NCBI RefSeq assembly: GCF_004362015.1
Contig: NZ_SNWW01000013.1
Coordinates: forward strand, 30,781-94,780
Direction: 5' to 3'
From: Flavobacterium chryseum
GTDB taxonomy: Bacteria; Bacteroidota; Bacteroidia; Flavobacteriales; Flavobacteriaceae
Length of the DNA: 64,000 bases
Shown: in pieces, positions 56,055 through 64,000 of the stretch
Position numbering within the stretch: the stretch's first letter is position 1
Layout: every line of letters begins with the position of its first letter
Position numbers and translations under genes: made by a program
Notes under the pieces: model-generated
Databases searched by the model: none
Told to the model about the DNA's origin: nothing
Seen by the model: only the letters and a program-made list of their open reading frames with translations

Positions 56055-57950
56055 ATGTCAAAAGCGCAGGAAATTCTTTTAAAATACTGGAAACATGATA
56101 GTTTCAGACCGCTGCAAAAAGAAATTATTGATTCGGTTTTAGACGGTCAGGACACTTTTGCTTTACTCCCAACCGGCGGTGGAAAGTCAATTTGTTTTCA
56201 GGTTCCGGCCATGATGCAGGAAGGTATTTGTCTGGTTGTTTCGCCGTTGATTGCTTTAATGAAAGATCAGGTGGCGAATTTGCAAAAACGCGAAATTAAA
56301 GCCATCGCACTTACTGGCGGAATTCACACCGAAGAAATCATTGATCTTCTTGACAATTGCCAATACGGGAATTATAAGTTTTTATATCTTTCTCCGGAAC
56401 GACTTCAGTCTGACTGGATTTTGGAGCGCATCAAAAATCTTCCTATAAATTTAATTGCCATTGATGAAGCGCATTGTGTTTCGCAATGGGGACATGATTT
56501 TCGTCCGGCTTACTTGAAAATTTCTGAACTTAAAAAGTTTTTTCCGAAGATTCCTTTTTTGGCTTTGACTGCTACGGCAACTCCGAGAGTGATTGAAGAT
56601 ATTAAAACCGAATTGGGCTTAAAAGATCCCATACTTTTTCAGCAATCTTTTGAAAGAAAAAATATTGCTTACATGGTTTTTGAGGTCGAAGACAAACTAT
56701 ATCGTGTCGAACAAATTTTAAAGAAAAACCCGCAGCCTTCTATTATATATGTACGAAACCGAAAATCGTGCCTGAATATGTCGACGCAATTGCAATCTTT
56801 AGGATTTAAGGCAACGTATTATCACGGCGGACTTTCGGCTAAAGAAAAAGACAAAAACATGCAATTGTGGATGTCGGAGCAAGCGCAGGTTATTGTGGCT
56901 ACAAATGCGTTTGGAATGGGAATTGACAAGGACAACGTAAAAACGGTTATCCATACACAATTGCCTGAAAATATGGAAAATTATTATCAGGAATCCGGAA
57001 GAGCGGGACGAAATGGCGAAAAATCTTTTTCGGTTGTTTTAACAAATTCTTCTGACAGAAATCAATCGGAACAACAATTTTTAAGCATTTTGCCGGATAA
57101 AAAGTTTCTGAATATGATGTATGTGAAGCTTTGCAATTATTTTCAGATTGCTTATGGCGACGGATTAGACGATTCGTTTTCTTTTAAATTAAATCATTTC
57201 TGCCAAAAATACGACTTCCCTACTTTAAAAACGTATAATGCTTTGCAGTTTTTAAATCAACAGGGCATTATCACCATGTCTCAGGAATTTTCTGAAAAGA
57301 TTACAATGCAGTTTTTAATTGAGTCGAAGGAAGTAATCAGATACATGAGCCTTAATTCTAATGATGAAGAAATTATTTTGGCAATTTTGAGAACTTATCC
57401 CGGAATTTATGAAATGAAAACGCCTTTTAATATTTCATTAATCGCCAAAAAATCAAATCATACCGAAGAACAAGTAGCTGCTGTTTTAGAAAAGTTAAGC
57501 GAAAAAGAAATCATTGAGTACAAATCGAAAAACAACGATGCCACGATTTTATTTAATGAAGTTCGGGAAGATGACAGAACTATAAATAGAGTTTCTAAAT
57601 ATCTCGAAAAACAAAATCAGCTTAAAAAAGACCAGATTTTATCTGTTTTACATTATATAAAGGATAAAAAAACCTGCAAGAATCGATTGGTTTTGGATTA
57701 TTTTGGAGAAGAAACTACTGAAAATTGTGGTGTTTGTTCGTACTGTATTACTCAAAAAGGAAAAATTACCGATGCCGATTCGATTGCAGACAAAATTTTA
57801 TCCTTACTACAAACAGCGGCTTTGACTTCGAGAGAAATTCAGACTCAAATAAAACTGGATACCAAAGATATTCTCCTGGCACTTCAGGAATTATTAGAAA
57901 ACAATCATATTACCATACAATCGAATAATAAATACACTTTAAAATCATAA
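56055..57950 (+). CDS. recQ: RecQ family ATP-dependent DNA helicase, short form
   Basis: 631 residues. The helicase core has LLPTGGGKS (37-45), DEAH (137-140), TATATP and QESGRAGRNG. The zinc residues are Cys541, Cys558, Cys561 and Cys564 (in CGVCSYC), about 190 residues after the core, with winged-helix-like segments both before and after. In E. coli RecQ the zinc site lies right after the core. No HRDC domain is visible. It unwinds 3' to 5' and acts in recombination and repair. fmt overlaps its stop codon by one base (TAATG). Confidence 0.9.
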   Translation: MSKAQEILLKYWKHDSFRPLQKEIIDSVLDGQDTFALLPTGGGKSICFQVPAMMQEGICLVVSPLIALMKDQVANLQKREIKAIALTGGIHTEEIIDLLDNCQYGNYKFLYLSPERLQSDWILERIKNLPINLIAIDEAHCVSQWGHDFRPAYLKISELKKFFPKIPFLALTATATPRVIEDIKTELGLKDPILFQQSFERKNIAYMVFEVEDKLYRVEQILKKNPQPSIIYVRNRKSCLNMSTQLQSLGFKATYYHGGLSAKEKDKNMQLWMSEQAQVIVATNAFGMGIDKDNVKTVIHTQLPENMENYYQESGRAGRNGEKSFSVVLTNSSDRNQSEQQFLSILPDKKFLNMMYVKLCNYFQIAYGDGLDDSFSFKLNHFCQKYDFPTLKTYNALQFLNQQGIITMSQEFSEKITMQFLIESKEVIRYMSLNSNDEEIILAILRTYPGIYEMKTPFNISLIAKKSNHTEEQVAAVLEKLSEKEIIEYKSKNNDATILFNEVREDDRTINRVSKYLEKQNQLKKDQILSVLHYIKDKKTCKNRLVLDYFGEETTENCGVCSYCITQKGKITDADSIADKILSLLQTAALTSREIQTQIKLDTKDILLALQELLENNHITIQSNNKYTLKS

Positions 57951-58897
57951 TGGAAAAATTGAGAATTATATTTATGGGAACTCCAGAATTTGCTGTTGGC
58001 ATTCTGGATACCATTATTAAAAACAATTACGATGTTGTTGGCGTAATTACGGCTGCAGATAAACCGGCAGGACGCGGACAAAAAATAAAATATTCGGCAG
58101 TAAAAGAATATGCACTGGCTAACAACATTACGTTATTGCAACCAACTAATTTAAAAGATGAAAGTTTTTTAGCCGAATTAAAAGCTTTAAATGCTAATTT
58201 ACAAATTGTAGTTGCTTTTAGAATGTTGCCAAAAGTAGTTTGGGAAATGCCAGAGTTAGGCACTTTTAATCTTCATGCTTCTTTATTACCTAATTATCGT
58301 GGTGCGGCACCCATAAACTGGGCTATTATAAATGGAGAAACCAAAACGGGTGTAACTACTTTTTTTATTGATGATAAAATAGATACAGGCGCAATGATTT
58401 TAAATTCGGAAATTGCTATTGAACCGGAAGAAAATGCCGGGCAATTGCATGACCGATTGATGTTATTGGGAAGTGAAACTGTTATTGATACCTTAAAAGT
58501 TATTGAAAACGGAAATGTAACCACTACTATTCAGGAAGATAACACTGTAATTAAGACGGCTTATAAACTGAATAAAGATAATTGTAAGATCGACTGGACG
58601 AAATCTGGAGATGAAATCAATAATTTGATTCGTGGTTTAAGTCCATATCCGGCTGCGTGGACTTTTTTGAAAGATAAAAGCGAAGAATTAAGCGTTAAAA
58701 TATACGAGGCAAAACTGATTTCAGAATCACATTCTTTCGAAATTGGAAGTCTGATTAGCTCTAAAAAAGAGATTAAAATCGCTATTAAGAATGGTTATGT
58801 TTTACTTTTAAGTTTGCAATTACCCGGAAAAAAGAGAATGCAGGTAGCAGAATTGCTAAATGGAATCACTTTTTCAGAAAATGCAATGGTCTATTAA
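57950..58897 (+). CDS. fmt: Methionyl-tRNA formyltransferase
   Basis: 315 residues. RIIFMGTPEFAVGILDTI opens the formyltransferase fold, and FNLHASLLPNYRGAAPINWAI is the catalytic region with the Asn-His-Asp set. The C-terminal OB-like domain (about 205-315) includes INNLIRGLSPYPAAW. It formylates initiator Met-tRNA with 10-formyl-THF. Its ATG overlaps the recQ stop by one base, so translation is coupled. Normal length. def and other usual partners are not present nearby. Confidence 0.96.
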   Translation: MEKLRIIFMGTPEFAVGILDTIIKNNYDVVGVITAADKPAGRGQKIKYSAVKEYALANNITLLQPTNLKDESFLAELKALNANLQIVVAFRMLPKVVWEMPELGTFNLHASLLPNYRGAAPINWAIINGETKTGVTTFFIDDKIDTGAMILNSEIAIEPEENAGQLHDRLMLLGSETVIDTLKVIENGNVTTTIQEDNTVIKTAYKLNKDNCKIDWTKSGDEINNLIRGLSPYPAAWTFLKDKSEELSVKIYEAKLISESHSFEIGSLISSKKEIKIAIKNGYVLLLSLQLPGKKRMQVAELLNGITFSENAMVY

Positions 58898-58941
58898 GGC
58901 CAATAAAACAAGGGTATTTACCTGATTTTATGTAGTAAAGT

Positions 58942-58969
58942 ACTTGCTTTATGAACAAAAAAAGCAAGT
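58942..58969. repeat. Hairpin between fmt and the HU gene
   Basis: ACTTGCTTT (58942-58950) and AAAGCAAGT (58961-58969) form a 9-bp stem. No strong T run follows. Confidence 0.55.
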
Positions 58970-59003
58970 TATTAACAATTTTTGCTAAATTTAAAGAAAA
59001 CAC

Positions 59004-59033
59004 TTGCAAGGAACGGATTTCCTATTAAATTTG
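59004..59033 (+). promoter_or_regulatory. Promoter of the HU gene
   Basis: TTG (59004-59006), 19 bases, TAAATTTG (59026-59033). A full match, giving a leader of about 40 bases. Confidence 0.82.
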
Positions 59034-59079
59034 TGTATTAACAATTTTTTTTTTAACCAACAATTAATAACTAATTATT

Positions 59080-59352
59080 ATGAACAAATCAGAATTAATC
59101 GATGCTATCGCTGCTGATGCAGGAATCACAAAAGCTGCGGCTAAATTAGCTTTAGAATCATTTTTAGGAAATGTAGGATCTACTTTGAAAAAAGGTGGAA
59201 GAATTTCATTAGTAGGTTTCGGATCATGGTCAGTATCTGCTAGAGCTGCAAGAGATGGTAGAAATCCTCAAACAGGAAAAACTATAAAAATCGCTGCTAA
59301 AAATGTAGTGAAATTTAAAGCTGGAGCTGAATTAGAAGGTGCAGTGAACTAA
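59080..59352 (+). CDS. HU family DNA-binding protein
   Basis: 90 residues: NKSELIDAIAADAGITKAAAK, LVGFGSWSVSARAARDGRNP and TGKTIKIAAKNVVKFKAGAEL. The RNPQTGK beta-arm tip that enters the DNA minor groove is intact. It compacts and bends DNA as a dimer. It has its own consensus promoter and terminator. Confidence 0.97.
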   Translation: MNKSELIDAIAADAGITKAAAKLALESFLGNVGSTLKKGGRISLVGFGSWSVSARAARDGRNPQTGKTIKIAAKNVVKFKAGAELEGAVN

Positions 59353-59385
59353 GTAAGAAAAGTTCCCTAAACTTATAATATAATT

Positions 59386-59412
59386 AAAACCCTCCTTACG
59401 GAGGGTTTTTTT
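59386..59412 (+). terminator. Intrinsic terminator of the HU gene
   Basis: AAAACCCTCC, TTAC, GGAGGGTTTTTTT, about 33 bases after the stop. Confidence 0.92.
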
Positions 59413-59481
59413 GTACGGTTTATCGATTTTATTTGGGATTTTAAAAATTTTATTCCTAAATTTAATAAAAATTGTAGCCGT

Positions 59482-60042
59482 ATGATTTCAGAAAAATTAA
59501 AAAAAGGACACCTGCTTATTGCCGAGCCTTCTATAATTGGAGATTTATCATTTAATAGATCGGTAATTTTATTAGCAGACCATAACAAGGAAGGATCAAT
59601 AGGTTTTATCATTAACAAGCCGTTAAAGTACACTATTAATGATTTAATACCTGAGATTGATGCCAGTTTCAAGATATATAATGGTGGACCTGTAGAACAG
59701 GACAACCTTTATTTTATTCACAATATTCCTGAATTGATACCAAATAGTGTAGAAATTTCTAATGGAATTTATTGGGGCGGTGATTTCGAATCGACCAAAG
59801 ACTTAATAAACGACGGAGCTATTAGTAAAAATAACATCCGTTTTTTCTTAGGATATACAGGTTGGGATGAAAATCAGCTCGAAAGTGAAATGCAAGGCAA
59901 CTCCTGGATTATTGCTGATAACAATTACAAAAATAAAATTATTGGAAAATCAACTACTCATTTTTGGAAAGAGCAAATTATTGAGTTAGGTGGAGATTAC
60001 GTTATTTGGTCAAATGCACCTGAAAATCCATATCTGAATTAA
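59482..60042 (+). CDS. YqgE/AlgH family protein
   Basis: 186 residues. GHLLIAEPSIIGDLSFNRSVILLADHN, then GSIGFIINKPL, then YNGGPVEQDNLYFIHN and FFLGYTGWDENQLESEM are the conserved YqgE blocks. No catalytic residues are known for the family. It ends 4 bases inside the end of the minus-strand PabC-like gene, so the two genes converge with their stops overlapping. Confidence 0.9.
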   Translation: MISEKLKKGHLLIAEPSIIGDLSFNRSVILLADHNKEGSIGFIINKPLKYTINDLIPEIDASFKIYNGGPVEQDNLYFIHNIPELIPNSVEISNGIYWGGDFESTKDLINDGAISKNNIRFFLGYTGWDENQLESEMQGNSWIIADNNYKNKIIGKSTTHFWKEQIIELGGDYVIWSNAPENPYLN

Positions 60043-60881
60043 TTTTCAGAGATGGATTCATTTAGTTTTTGTACTAACAAATGAGCCAGATTATTATTTG
60101 TAAAGTCTTTTTTTCGGTATTTACTTATCGGCTGTATTCCTGTGATTACATTTGTCAGAAATAATTCATCTGCTTTTTGAAGATCAAATGGTGAAATTAC
60201 CTCTTCGCTTACTTCTATCCCTTCTACTTTCTTGGCCAATGCTAAAATTTGTTTACGCATCACACCATTCAAACAGCCTTCAGAAACTGGCGGGGTAATT
60301 AGTTTTTTACCCATTACCATAAATAAATTGCCTTGTAATACCTCAACAACATTTTTAGTATCGTTAAGTAAAATACAGTTTTCTAAGCCATTTTCGTGAG
60401 CAAAGATACTTCCGGTAATATTAATTATTTTATTAGTCGTTTTAATAGACGATAACAACTGTTTTGTTACGTAGAAATCTTTATATAAATCAACCTCATA
60501 AGAAGCTGTATTTATGCTATATAAAGTATTATCAAGTGAAGTAGCATGAATTAAAAATGAAACTTCATTTGTTTTTGGCAAATATAAACCTCCATCGTTT
60601 CTAAAAACAGTAATTCGGGCTCTTGCTGATGCTGACAATCCTTTTTCCTGAACCAGTTTTAAAACTTGTTCTTCAAAATATTCCATTGTAAAGTTCATCG
60701 GAATTTCCATTCGAACCACACGCATTGAAGACATTAACCTAAAATAATGATCTTCGAGAAACAAGATTTTGTTGTTGATTATTTTTAGTGTTTCAAAAAC
60801 ACCATCTCCGTAAAGAAAAGCACGGTTTTGAGTTAATATATTGTCGTCCTGTGCTGCTATGTTTCCGTTAAAATTGATCAT
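60039..60881 (-). CDS. pabC: Class IV aminotransferase-fold lyase, probably 4-amino-4-deoxychorismate lyase
   Basis: 280 residues of the fold type IV PLP family. NRAFLYGDGVFETLKI is the N-terminal motif, SSIKTTNKI carries the PLP Lys near residue 142, and GCLNGVMRKQILALAKK is the phosphate-binding segment. ELFLTNVITGIQPI is typical of PabC rather than of branched-chain or D-amino acid aminotransferases. It would release pyruvate from aminodeoxychorismate to give p-aminobenzoate for folate. Substrate is inferred from motifs only. A -7 box TATATTTG is at 60915-60908. Confidence 0.8.
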   Translation of the reverse strand: MINFNGNIAAQDDNILTQNRAFLYGDGVFETLKIINNKILFLEDHYFRLMSSMRVVRMEIPMNFTMEYFEEQVLKLVQEKGLSASARARITVFRNDGGLYLPKTNEVSFLIHATSLDNTLYSINTASYEVDLYKDFYVTKQLLSSIKTTNKIINITGSIFAHENGLENCILLNDTKNVVEVLQGNLFMVMGKKLITPPVSEGCLNGVMRKQILALAKKVEGIEVSEEVISPFDLQKADELFLTNVITGIQPISKYRKKDFTNNNLAHLLVQKLNESISEN

Positions 60882-60907
60882 AAAAAAACCCTGAATTTTG
60901 TTCAGGG
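60882..60907 (-). terminator. Terminator of the START-like gene
   Basis: AAACCCTGAA, TTTTG, TTCAGGG, with the plus-strand A run giving the T run. It ends immediately before the PabC-like start codon, so it also lies in that gene's leader. Confidence 0.8.
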
Positions 60908-60935
60908 CAAATATAAGTCATAAAATAGACTTTTA

Positions 60936-61328
60936 CTAAACAGAACCTATAAGATGTTTTAGATCTGAGATCTGATTCTCCCACAATTGTTTAGCTTCTC
61001 CTACTTCTTCTTTTTCTGCGAAATCGACCACCATTAATGAGACATCTTTAGTCAACTCGTCGACTAAAATATGCAATTCAAAAAAGTATTCAGTATCCTT
61101 ACTGCTTTCGTCAACCCATTTAAATTTTACTTTTTCACCTGTTTTTTTAGAAGCTAGACGTGCTTTTTCCTGCGAATCATTCCAGATAAACGTAAAGAAT
61201 TCCCCTCTTGAATTCACATTATCAGCAAACCATTCTGATAAACCTGACGGAGTTGATATATATTGATATAATAATTGCGGCGAAGAATTTATGGGAAACT
61301 CGATTTCGTAACGTATTTTTGAATCCAT
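60936..61328 (-). CDS. START-like (AHSA1-type) domain protein
   Basis: 130 residues. IRYEIEFPINSSPQLLYQYISTPSGLSEWFADNV is the N-terminal strand and helix of the helix-grip fold, and VKFKWVDESSKDTEYFFEL and SLMVVDFAEKEEVGEAKQLWE the later parts. The family (START-like, PF19569 type) is common in Bacteroidota; a ligand or function is not established. It is upstream of the PabC-like gene on the same strand but has its own terminator. Confidence 0.85.
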   Translation of the reverse strand: MDSKIRYEIEFPINSSPQLLYQYISTPSGLSEWFADNVNSRGEFFTFIWNDSQEKARLASKKTGEKVKFKWVDESSKDTEYFFELHILVDELTKDVSLMVVDFAEKEEVGEAKQLWENQISDLKHLIGSV

Positions 61329-61415
61329 GTGCTACTTTTAATTTTTTCGAAATATAAGAATATATGTCCAAAAACAATGCGTTTTTAAAAATATTTTTTT
61401 TTCTTCATTTTATTC

Positions 61416-61445
61416 TTGTAAGCTTTAATATTATTTCTATATTTG
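61416..61445 (+). promoter_or_regulatory. Promoter of the tRNA-Met gene
   Basis: TTG (61416-61418), 19 bases, TATATTTG (61438-61445). A full match, 34 bases before the tRNA. Confidence 0.82.
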
Positions 61446-61479
61446 CACCCGCAATCAGGAAGTCATTGATAGCAGTCCA

Positions 61480-61553
61480 GGCGAGGTAGCTCAGTTGGTT
61501 AGAGCGCAGGATTCATAACCCTGAGGTCACGGGTTCAACTCCCGTCCTCGCTA
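61480..61553 (+). tRNA. tRNA-Met (CAT), elongator type
   Basis: Cloverleaf by eye: acceptor GGCGAGG pairs with CCTCGCT (one G-T at the end); D arm GCTCAGTTGGTTAGAGC; anticodon loop TTCATAA with CAT at 61514-61516; T arm ACGGG-TTCAACT-CCCGT. CCA is not encoded. The end does not have the C1 mismatch of initiator tRNA, so it is the elongator Met, or possibly an Ile tRNA with lysidine-modified CAT, which sequence alone does not exclude. An integrase gene follows 110 bases later. Confidence 0.93.
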
Positions 61554-61562
61554 CAAGTCCCA

Positions 61563-61597
61563 AGCCCCATCCCAATGGGGTTTAGGAATTTTTTTTT
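61563..61597 (+). terminator. Terminator after tRNA-Met
   Basis: AGCCCCAT, CCCA, ATGGGGTT, then nine T. Confidence 0.82.
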
Positions 61598-61662
61598 AAC
61601 TCTTACGGCTAGTAATTACAGTAAATCGGCAACCCTACCGACAACCCTAAAGTAATTACAAC

Positions 61663-62883
61663 ATGGCAAAAAATCTATTATTCAATTGCTCTTACTCTGA
61701 AATATGGGTACATCCGGAAAACTGGAAAACTCTTACTTCTCAAAAATCTTTGAAGCTTGATTGGTACGTTGAATGCAAATTTTACGATCCTTTATTCAAA
61801 GAAAAATATCCAAAAGGCTTTCCTTTCAGGAAGAAATTAAACCGCTTCAAAACTTTAGAGGAGCGAAAAGGAGTAATTCAAACCTGGTTGCAAGAAATTC
61901 CAAAGCTATTGGAAGAAAAAGGATATAATCCCATTACTAAAAAATTCATGATCGAACCAGCGAAAGAAGCTCGGCCAGAATTAGAAAGTATTTGTCCTGA
62001 AACTCCATTTTTGATTGCACTAGAATTGGCGTATCAAAATATTGATGTGGCAAAAAGCTCAAAAGATGATATCCGGTTAATTTTGGTCCATATAAAAAGG
62101 TCAGCAACGGAACTTAGATATGATGAGGTTCCAATTTCCGATATCAAACGTAAACACTTCCGATTTATAATTGATAATCTGGAAAGGAAAGACGGCAAAT
62201 TTTCCGCTCACAAGTTCAATAAGTACAGAACCTATCTTTCTATCCTATATAATGAGCTGCTGGATTATGAAGCAGTAGACAGTAATATTATAAAAGATAT
62301 CAGGAAAAAAGCTGCAGTTAAAAACATTCGCGAAACCTTAAACGATGAAGAGAGAAAAAAAGTAAATGATCATTTAAAAGCTGAGCATCCTTCATTCTGG
62401 CTATTTATGATAATCTTCTTTCATTCCGGAGGTCGAATAACCGAGCTGATGAGTGTAAAGATATCTGATGTCGATTTAAATAACCAGAAATATAAAGTTT
62501 TGATTAAAAAAGGAAAACAATATACATGGGTTGAAAGAATCATAAAAGATATTGCACTTCCTTACTGGCAAAAAGCATTATTTGGAGGTAAGAAAACTGA
62601 TTTTGTCTTTTCTGTTGGATTAATACCTGGCGAAAATCAGATCCGTCGAGATCAGATCCGTAGAAGATGGAAAACACATGTCAAAGACAAACTTAATATT
62701 ACAGCTGATTTCTATAGCTTAAAGCATCTAAACTTAGATGAAACAGTTGCGCAGCTTTCAATGAACGATGCTATGCGAATGGGTAACTTTAAATCAACAA
62801 AAATGCTTGAACAACATTATGCCATCGGTGAGAAAGAAAGACAGTTTGAGAGGCTTAAATCACTTAATAATAAATTTGCATAA
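61663..62883 (+). CDS. Tyrosine-type integrase of a mobile element
   Basis: 406 residues. The N-terminal half is an AP2-like or SAM-like DNA-binding region (about 25-220) with AKSSKDDIRLILVHI and KFNKYRTYLSILYNEL. The catalytic half has HSGGRITELMSV with Arg258, KKGKQYTWVERI with the beta-hairpin Lys, and Tyr386 in LEQHYAI. In the second box, where XerD-like enzymes have HxLRH, this has YSLKH (351-355), so the His and Arg are Tyr and Lys. The box near 373 also differs from LGH. It begins 110 bases after tRNA-Met, a usual integration site for phages and islands. The gene may still be active; related Bacteroidota integrases also vary here. Confidence 0.85.
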   Translation: MAKNLLFNCSYSEIWVHPENWKTLTSQKSLKLDWYVECKFYDPLFKEKYPKGFPFRKKLNRFKTLEERKGVIQTWLQEIPKLLEEKGYNPITKKFMIEPAKEARPELESICPETPFLIALELAYQNIDVAKSSKDDIRLILVHIKRSATELRYDEVPISDIKRKHFRFIIDNLERKDGKFSAHKFNKYRTYLSILYNELLDYEAVDSNIIKDIRKKAAVKNIRETLNDEERKKVNDHLKAEHPSFWLFMIIFFHSGGRITELMSVKISDVDLNNQKYKVLIKKGKQYTWVERIIKDIALPYWQKALFGGKKTDFVFSVGLIPGENQIRRDQIRRRWKTHVKDKLNITADFYSLKHLNLDETVAQLSMNDAMRMGNFKSTKMLEQHYAIGEKERQFERLKSLNNKFA

Positions 62884-62885
62884 AC

Positions 62886-62914
62886 AAAAAAAGCGATCGT
62901 TACTGATCGCTTTT
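62886..62914. terminator. Bidirectional terminator between integrase and the next gene
   Basis: AAAAAGCGATC and GATCGCTTTTC. The stop codon of the minus-strand gene lies inside the loop. Confidence 0.82.
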
Positions 62915-63274
62915 CTTATTATCTATAGTAATCTCGATTGTTTGAGACGGAATTCCTGTGATTGTAACATTACTTACTTTTGCAACATCTATACTATTTA
63001 GTAAATCTTGTATTTTTTGTTTAAGTTCTTCTTTATCTTCGCAAGATATCTCTTCTGTAAGTGTCATCAGTATGATATAACCTTTCATCTCATTAATTTT
63101 CAATAAATCAAAATCAATATTCCCAATTTCAAAACTAGACGATTTAACGGATTCGAAAGCATTGAACTTATACAATATTTTTAATAATACATCGTCGTTG
63201 AATTCATTATCACGCAAATTATCTTTGAATTTTACTGGCTTATCTAGCGTTATAACGATCTTATTTCCATTCAT
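62900..63274 (-). CDS. Hypothetical protein on the mobile element
   Basis: 124 residues, no signal or membrane segment, no cysteine-rich or catalytic motif that I recognise. It begins NKIVITLDKPVKFKDNLRDNEFN and ends NVTITGIPSQTIEITIDNKK. The pattern is beta-alpha-beta with an acidic overall charge. It is transcribed towards the integrase on the opposite strand. The coding frame has normal composition. I cannot give a function. Confidence 0.55.
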   Translation of the reverse strand: MNGNKIVITLDKPVKFKDNLRDNEFNDDVLLKILYKFNAFESVKSSSFEIGNIDFDLLKINEMKGYIILMTLTEEISCEDKEELKQKIQDLLNSIDVAKVSNVTITGIPSQTIEITIDNKKSDQ

Positions 63275-63352
63275 ATGTGATTATGTTTATAGTTGTTATT
63301 CAAATATATAGTTTATTATCAAACCCTTTAACAAATAATCAAGTAATAAATA

Positions 63353-63970
63353 TTATTTTTTTTTTTCAATTTTCATTACCCGACTTTCTCCACATTCGTC
63401 AAAAACCTTAGATGTAAATTGCTTCTTACCAAAAAGCCGGGTTTTAATACCTAAAAATTTCCATTCTCGACGTTCCCAGTAAGCAACTGCATCTGATTTA
63501 TTTTCGAAGGTTCTATCTAAAACGGTCCATGTAAGCTTATTATCTTTAAAAGAAATGATTCCTTTCGTTGTCATGCACTTGGTAGTATCAACTACTACTT
63601 GACTTGATGGAATATTACTTTTAATCGCTTCAACAATGCCAGAAAGATCAGTTTCTCGCTTTGTTGTATCACGAAACTTATATGTTTGCGAAACAATACT
63701 CTCAATTCGGTTTAATTTTATGTTGTTTGCCTGAAGCTTTTTATTAAGATCTGAATTTTGAAACTTCAAATAATCTGCAATTTCATCTTTTGACAACAAT
63801 TGACTGGCAAACTTAGTGCTATCCGCTTTTCTTAGCTGGCTGGAATTTTCCGATTGTCTTTCATTTTCCGATTTCTGAAAAGTATAATCCTTGTAAAACC
63901 AAACGGCAGCCAAAGCAATCAAAACGATTCCGATTGCTTTTAAATTTTGAAGTATAATTTTTAGATTCAT
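63353..63970 (-). CDS. Membrane-anchored coiled-coil protein, possible phage lysis (spanin-like) protein
   Basis: 205 residues. One N-terminal membrane span (about 12-27, AIGIVLIALAAVWFYKDY) is followed by a charged, heptad-rich region (SENERQSENSSQLRKADSTK, then NSDLNKKLQANNIKLNRIES) and a globular end with VVVDTTKCMTTKGIISF and WERREWKFLGIKTRLFGKK. The shape resembles an inner-membrane spanin or a phage accessory membrane protein. I do not recognise its family. It is in the same orientation as the 124-residue gene and ends 78 bases from it. The next gene lies off the window. Confidence 0.6.
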   Translation of the reverse strand: MNLKIILQNLKAIGIVLIALAAVWFYKDYTFQKSENERQSENSSQLRKADSTKFASQLLSKDEIADYLKFQNSDLNKKLQANNIKLNRIESIVSQTYKFRDTTKRETDLSGIVEAIKSNIPSSQVVVDTTKCMTTKGIISFKDNKLTWTVLDRTFENKSDAVAYWERREWKFLGIKTRLFGKKQFTSKVFDECGESRVMKIEKKK

Positions 63971-64000
63971 ATTTTAGTTTTTTATAAGTGGTGTGATAGA

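Overview
The window looks like a chromosomal segment of a Flavobacterium-type Bacteroidota. It is AT-rich. It has many TAnnTTTG -7 boxes, often with TTG about 19 bases upstream, which is the Bacteroidota sigma-A promoter. It carries genes typical of the phylum: DUF4290, DUF4252, DUF5686, DUF4199, type B L31, CarB without the allosteric domain, an FISUMP-domain surface protein, and a 6S-type RNA between zapA and rny. Species cannot be fixed from the sequence alone.

Layout, left to right. 1-6.6 kb is a vitamin B12 locus: the end of cobU, a BluB-CobT fusion, cobS and cobC, then a promoter and cobalamin riboswitch driving a BtuB-type TonB receptor and a beta-propeller lipoprotein that resembles BtuG. 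6.7-10.5 kb holds an S41 protease lipoprotein divergent from an ECF sigma factor, a putative anti-sigma factor and two DUF4252 proteins. 10.6-15 kb has a small lipoprotein, carB, rpmH (too short for a 60-residue ORF cut-off) and a TPR membrane protein. 15.1-19.8 kb is an accessory-looking block flanked by identical 35-bp direct repeats. It contains a large Ig/FISUMP surface protein and a divergent pair of small regulator-like genes.

19.8-41.9 kb is mostly housekeeping and envelope: hydrolase, small GNAT, porin plus DASS transporter, ABC-F, a GlmU-like enzyme next to type B L31, DUF4199 plus GtrB-like glycosyltransferase, phosphohexomutase, an MsbA-like exporter, DUF2971, a Ca-motif lipoprotein, a TonB receptor with an M23 peptidase, then zapB-like, zapA, 6S RNA and rny. 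42-55 kb has a PAS histidine kinase, xerD, five related outer-membrane beta-barrel proteins (four in tandem, one divergent), aroQ, a DUF5686 protein, a CDF exporter, murA with Asp at the usual catalytic Cys position, DUF4290 and DUF493. 55.4-61.3 kb has an AAA NTPase, a short-form recQ, fmt, HU, YqgE, a PabC-like lyase and a START-like protein.

At 61.48 kb a tRNA-Met(CAT) is followed at once by a tyrosine integrase and then by unrecognised genes on the opposite strand. This looks like the left edge of a tRNA-integrated prophage or island that continues past the window. Intergenic spaces hold several families of long imperfect palindromes. The clearest is a REP-like element with TCATTTCGA...GAGAAATC arms, present four times. 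No CRISPR array, rRNA or intact insertion sequence was seen.
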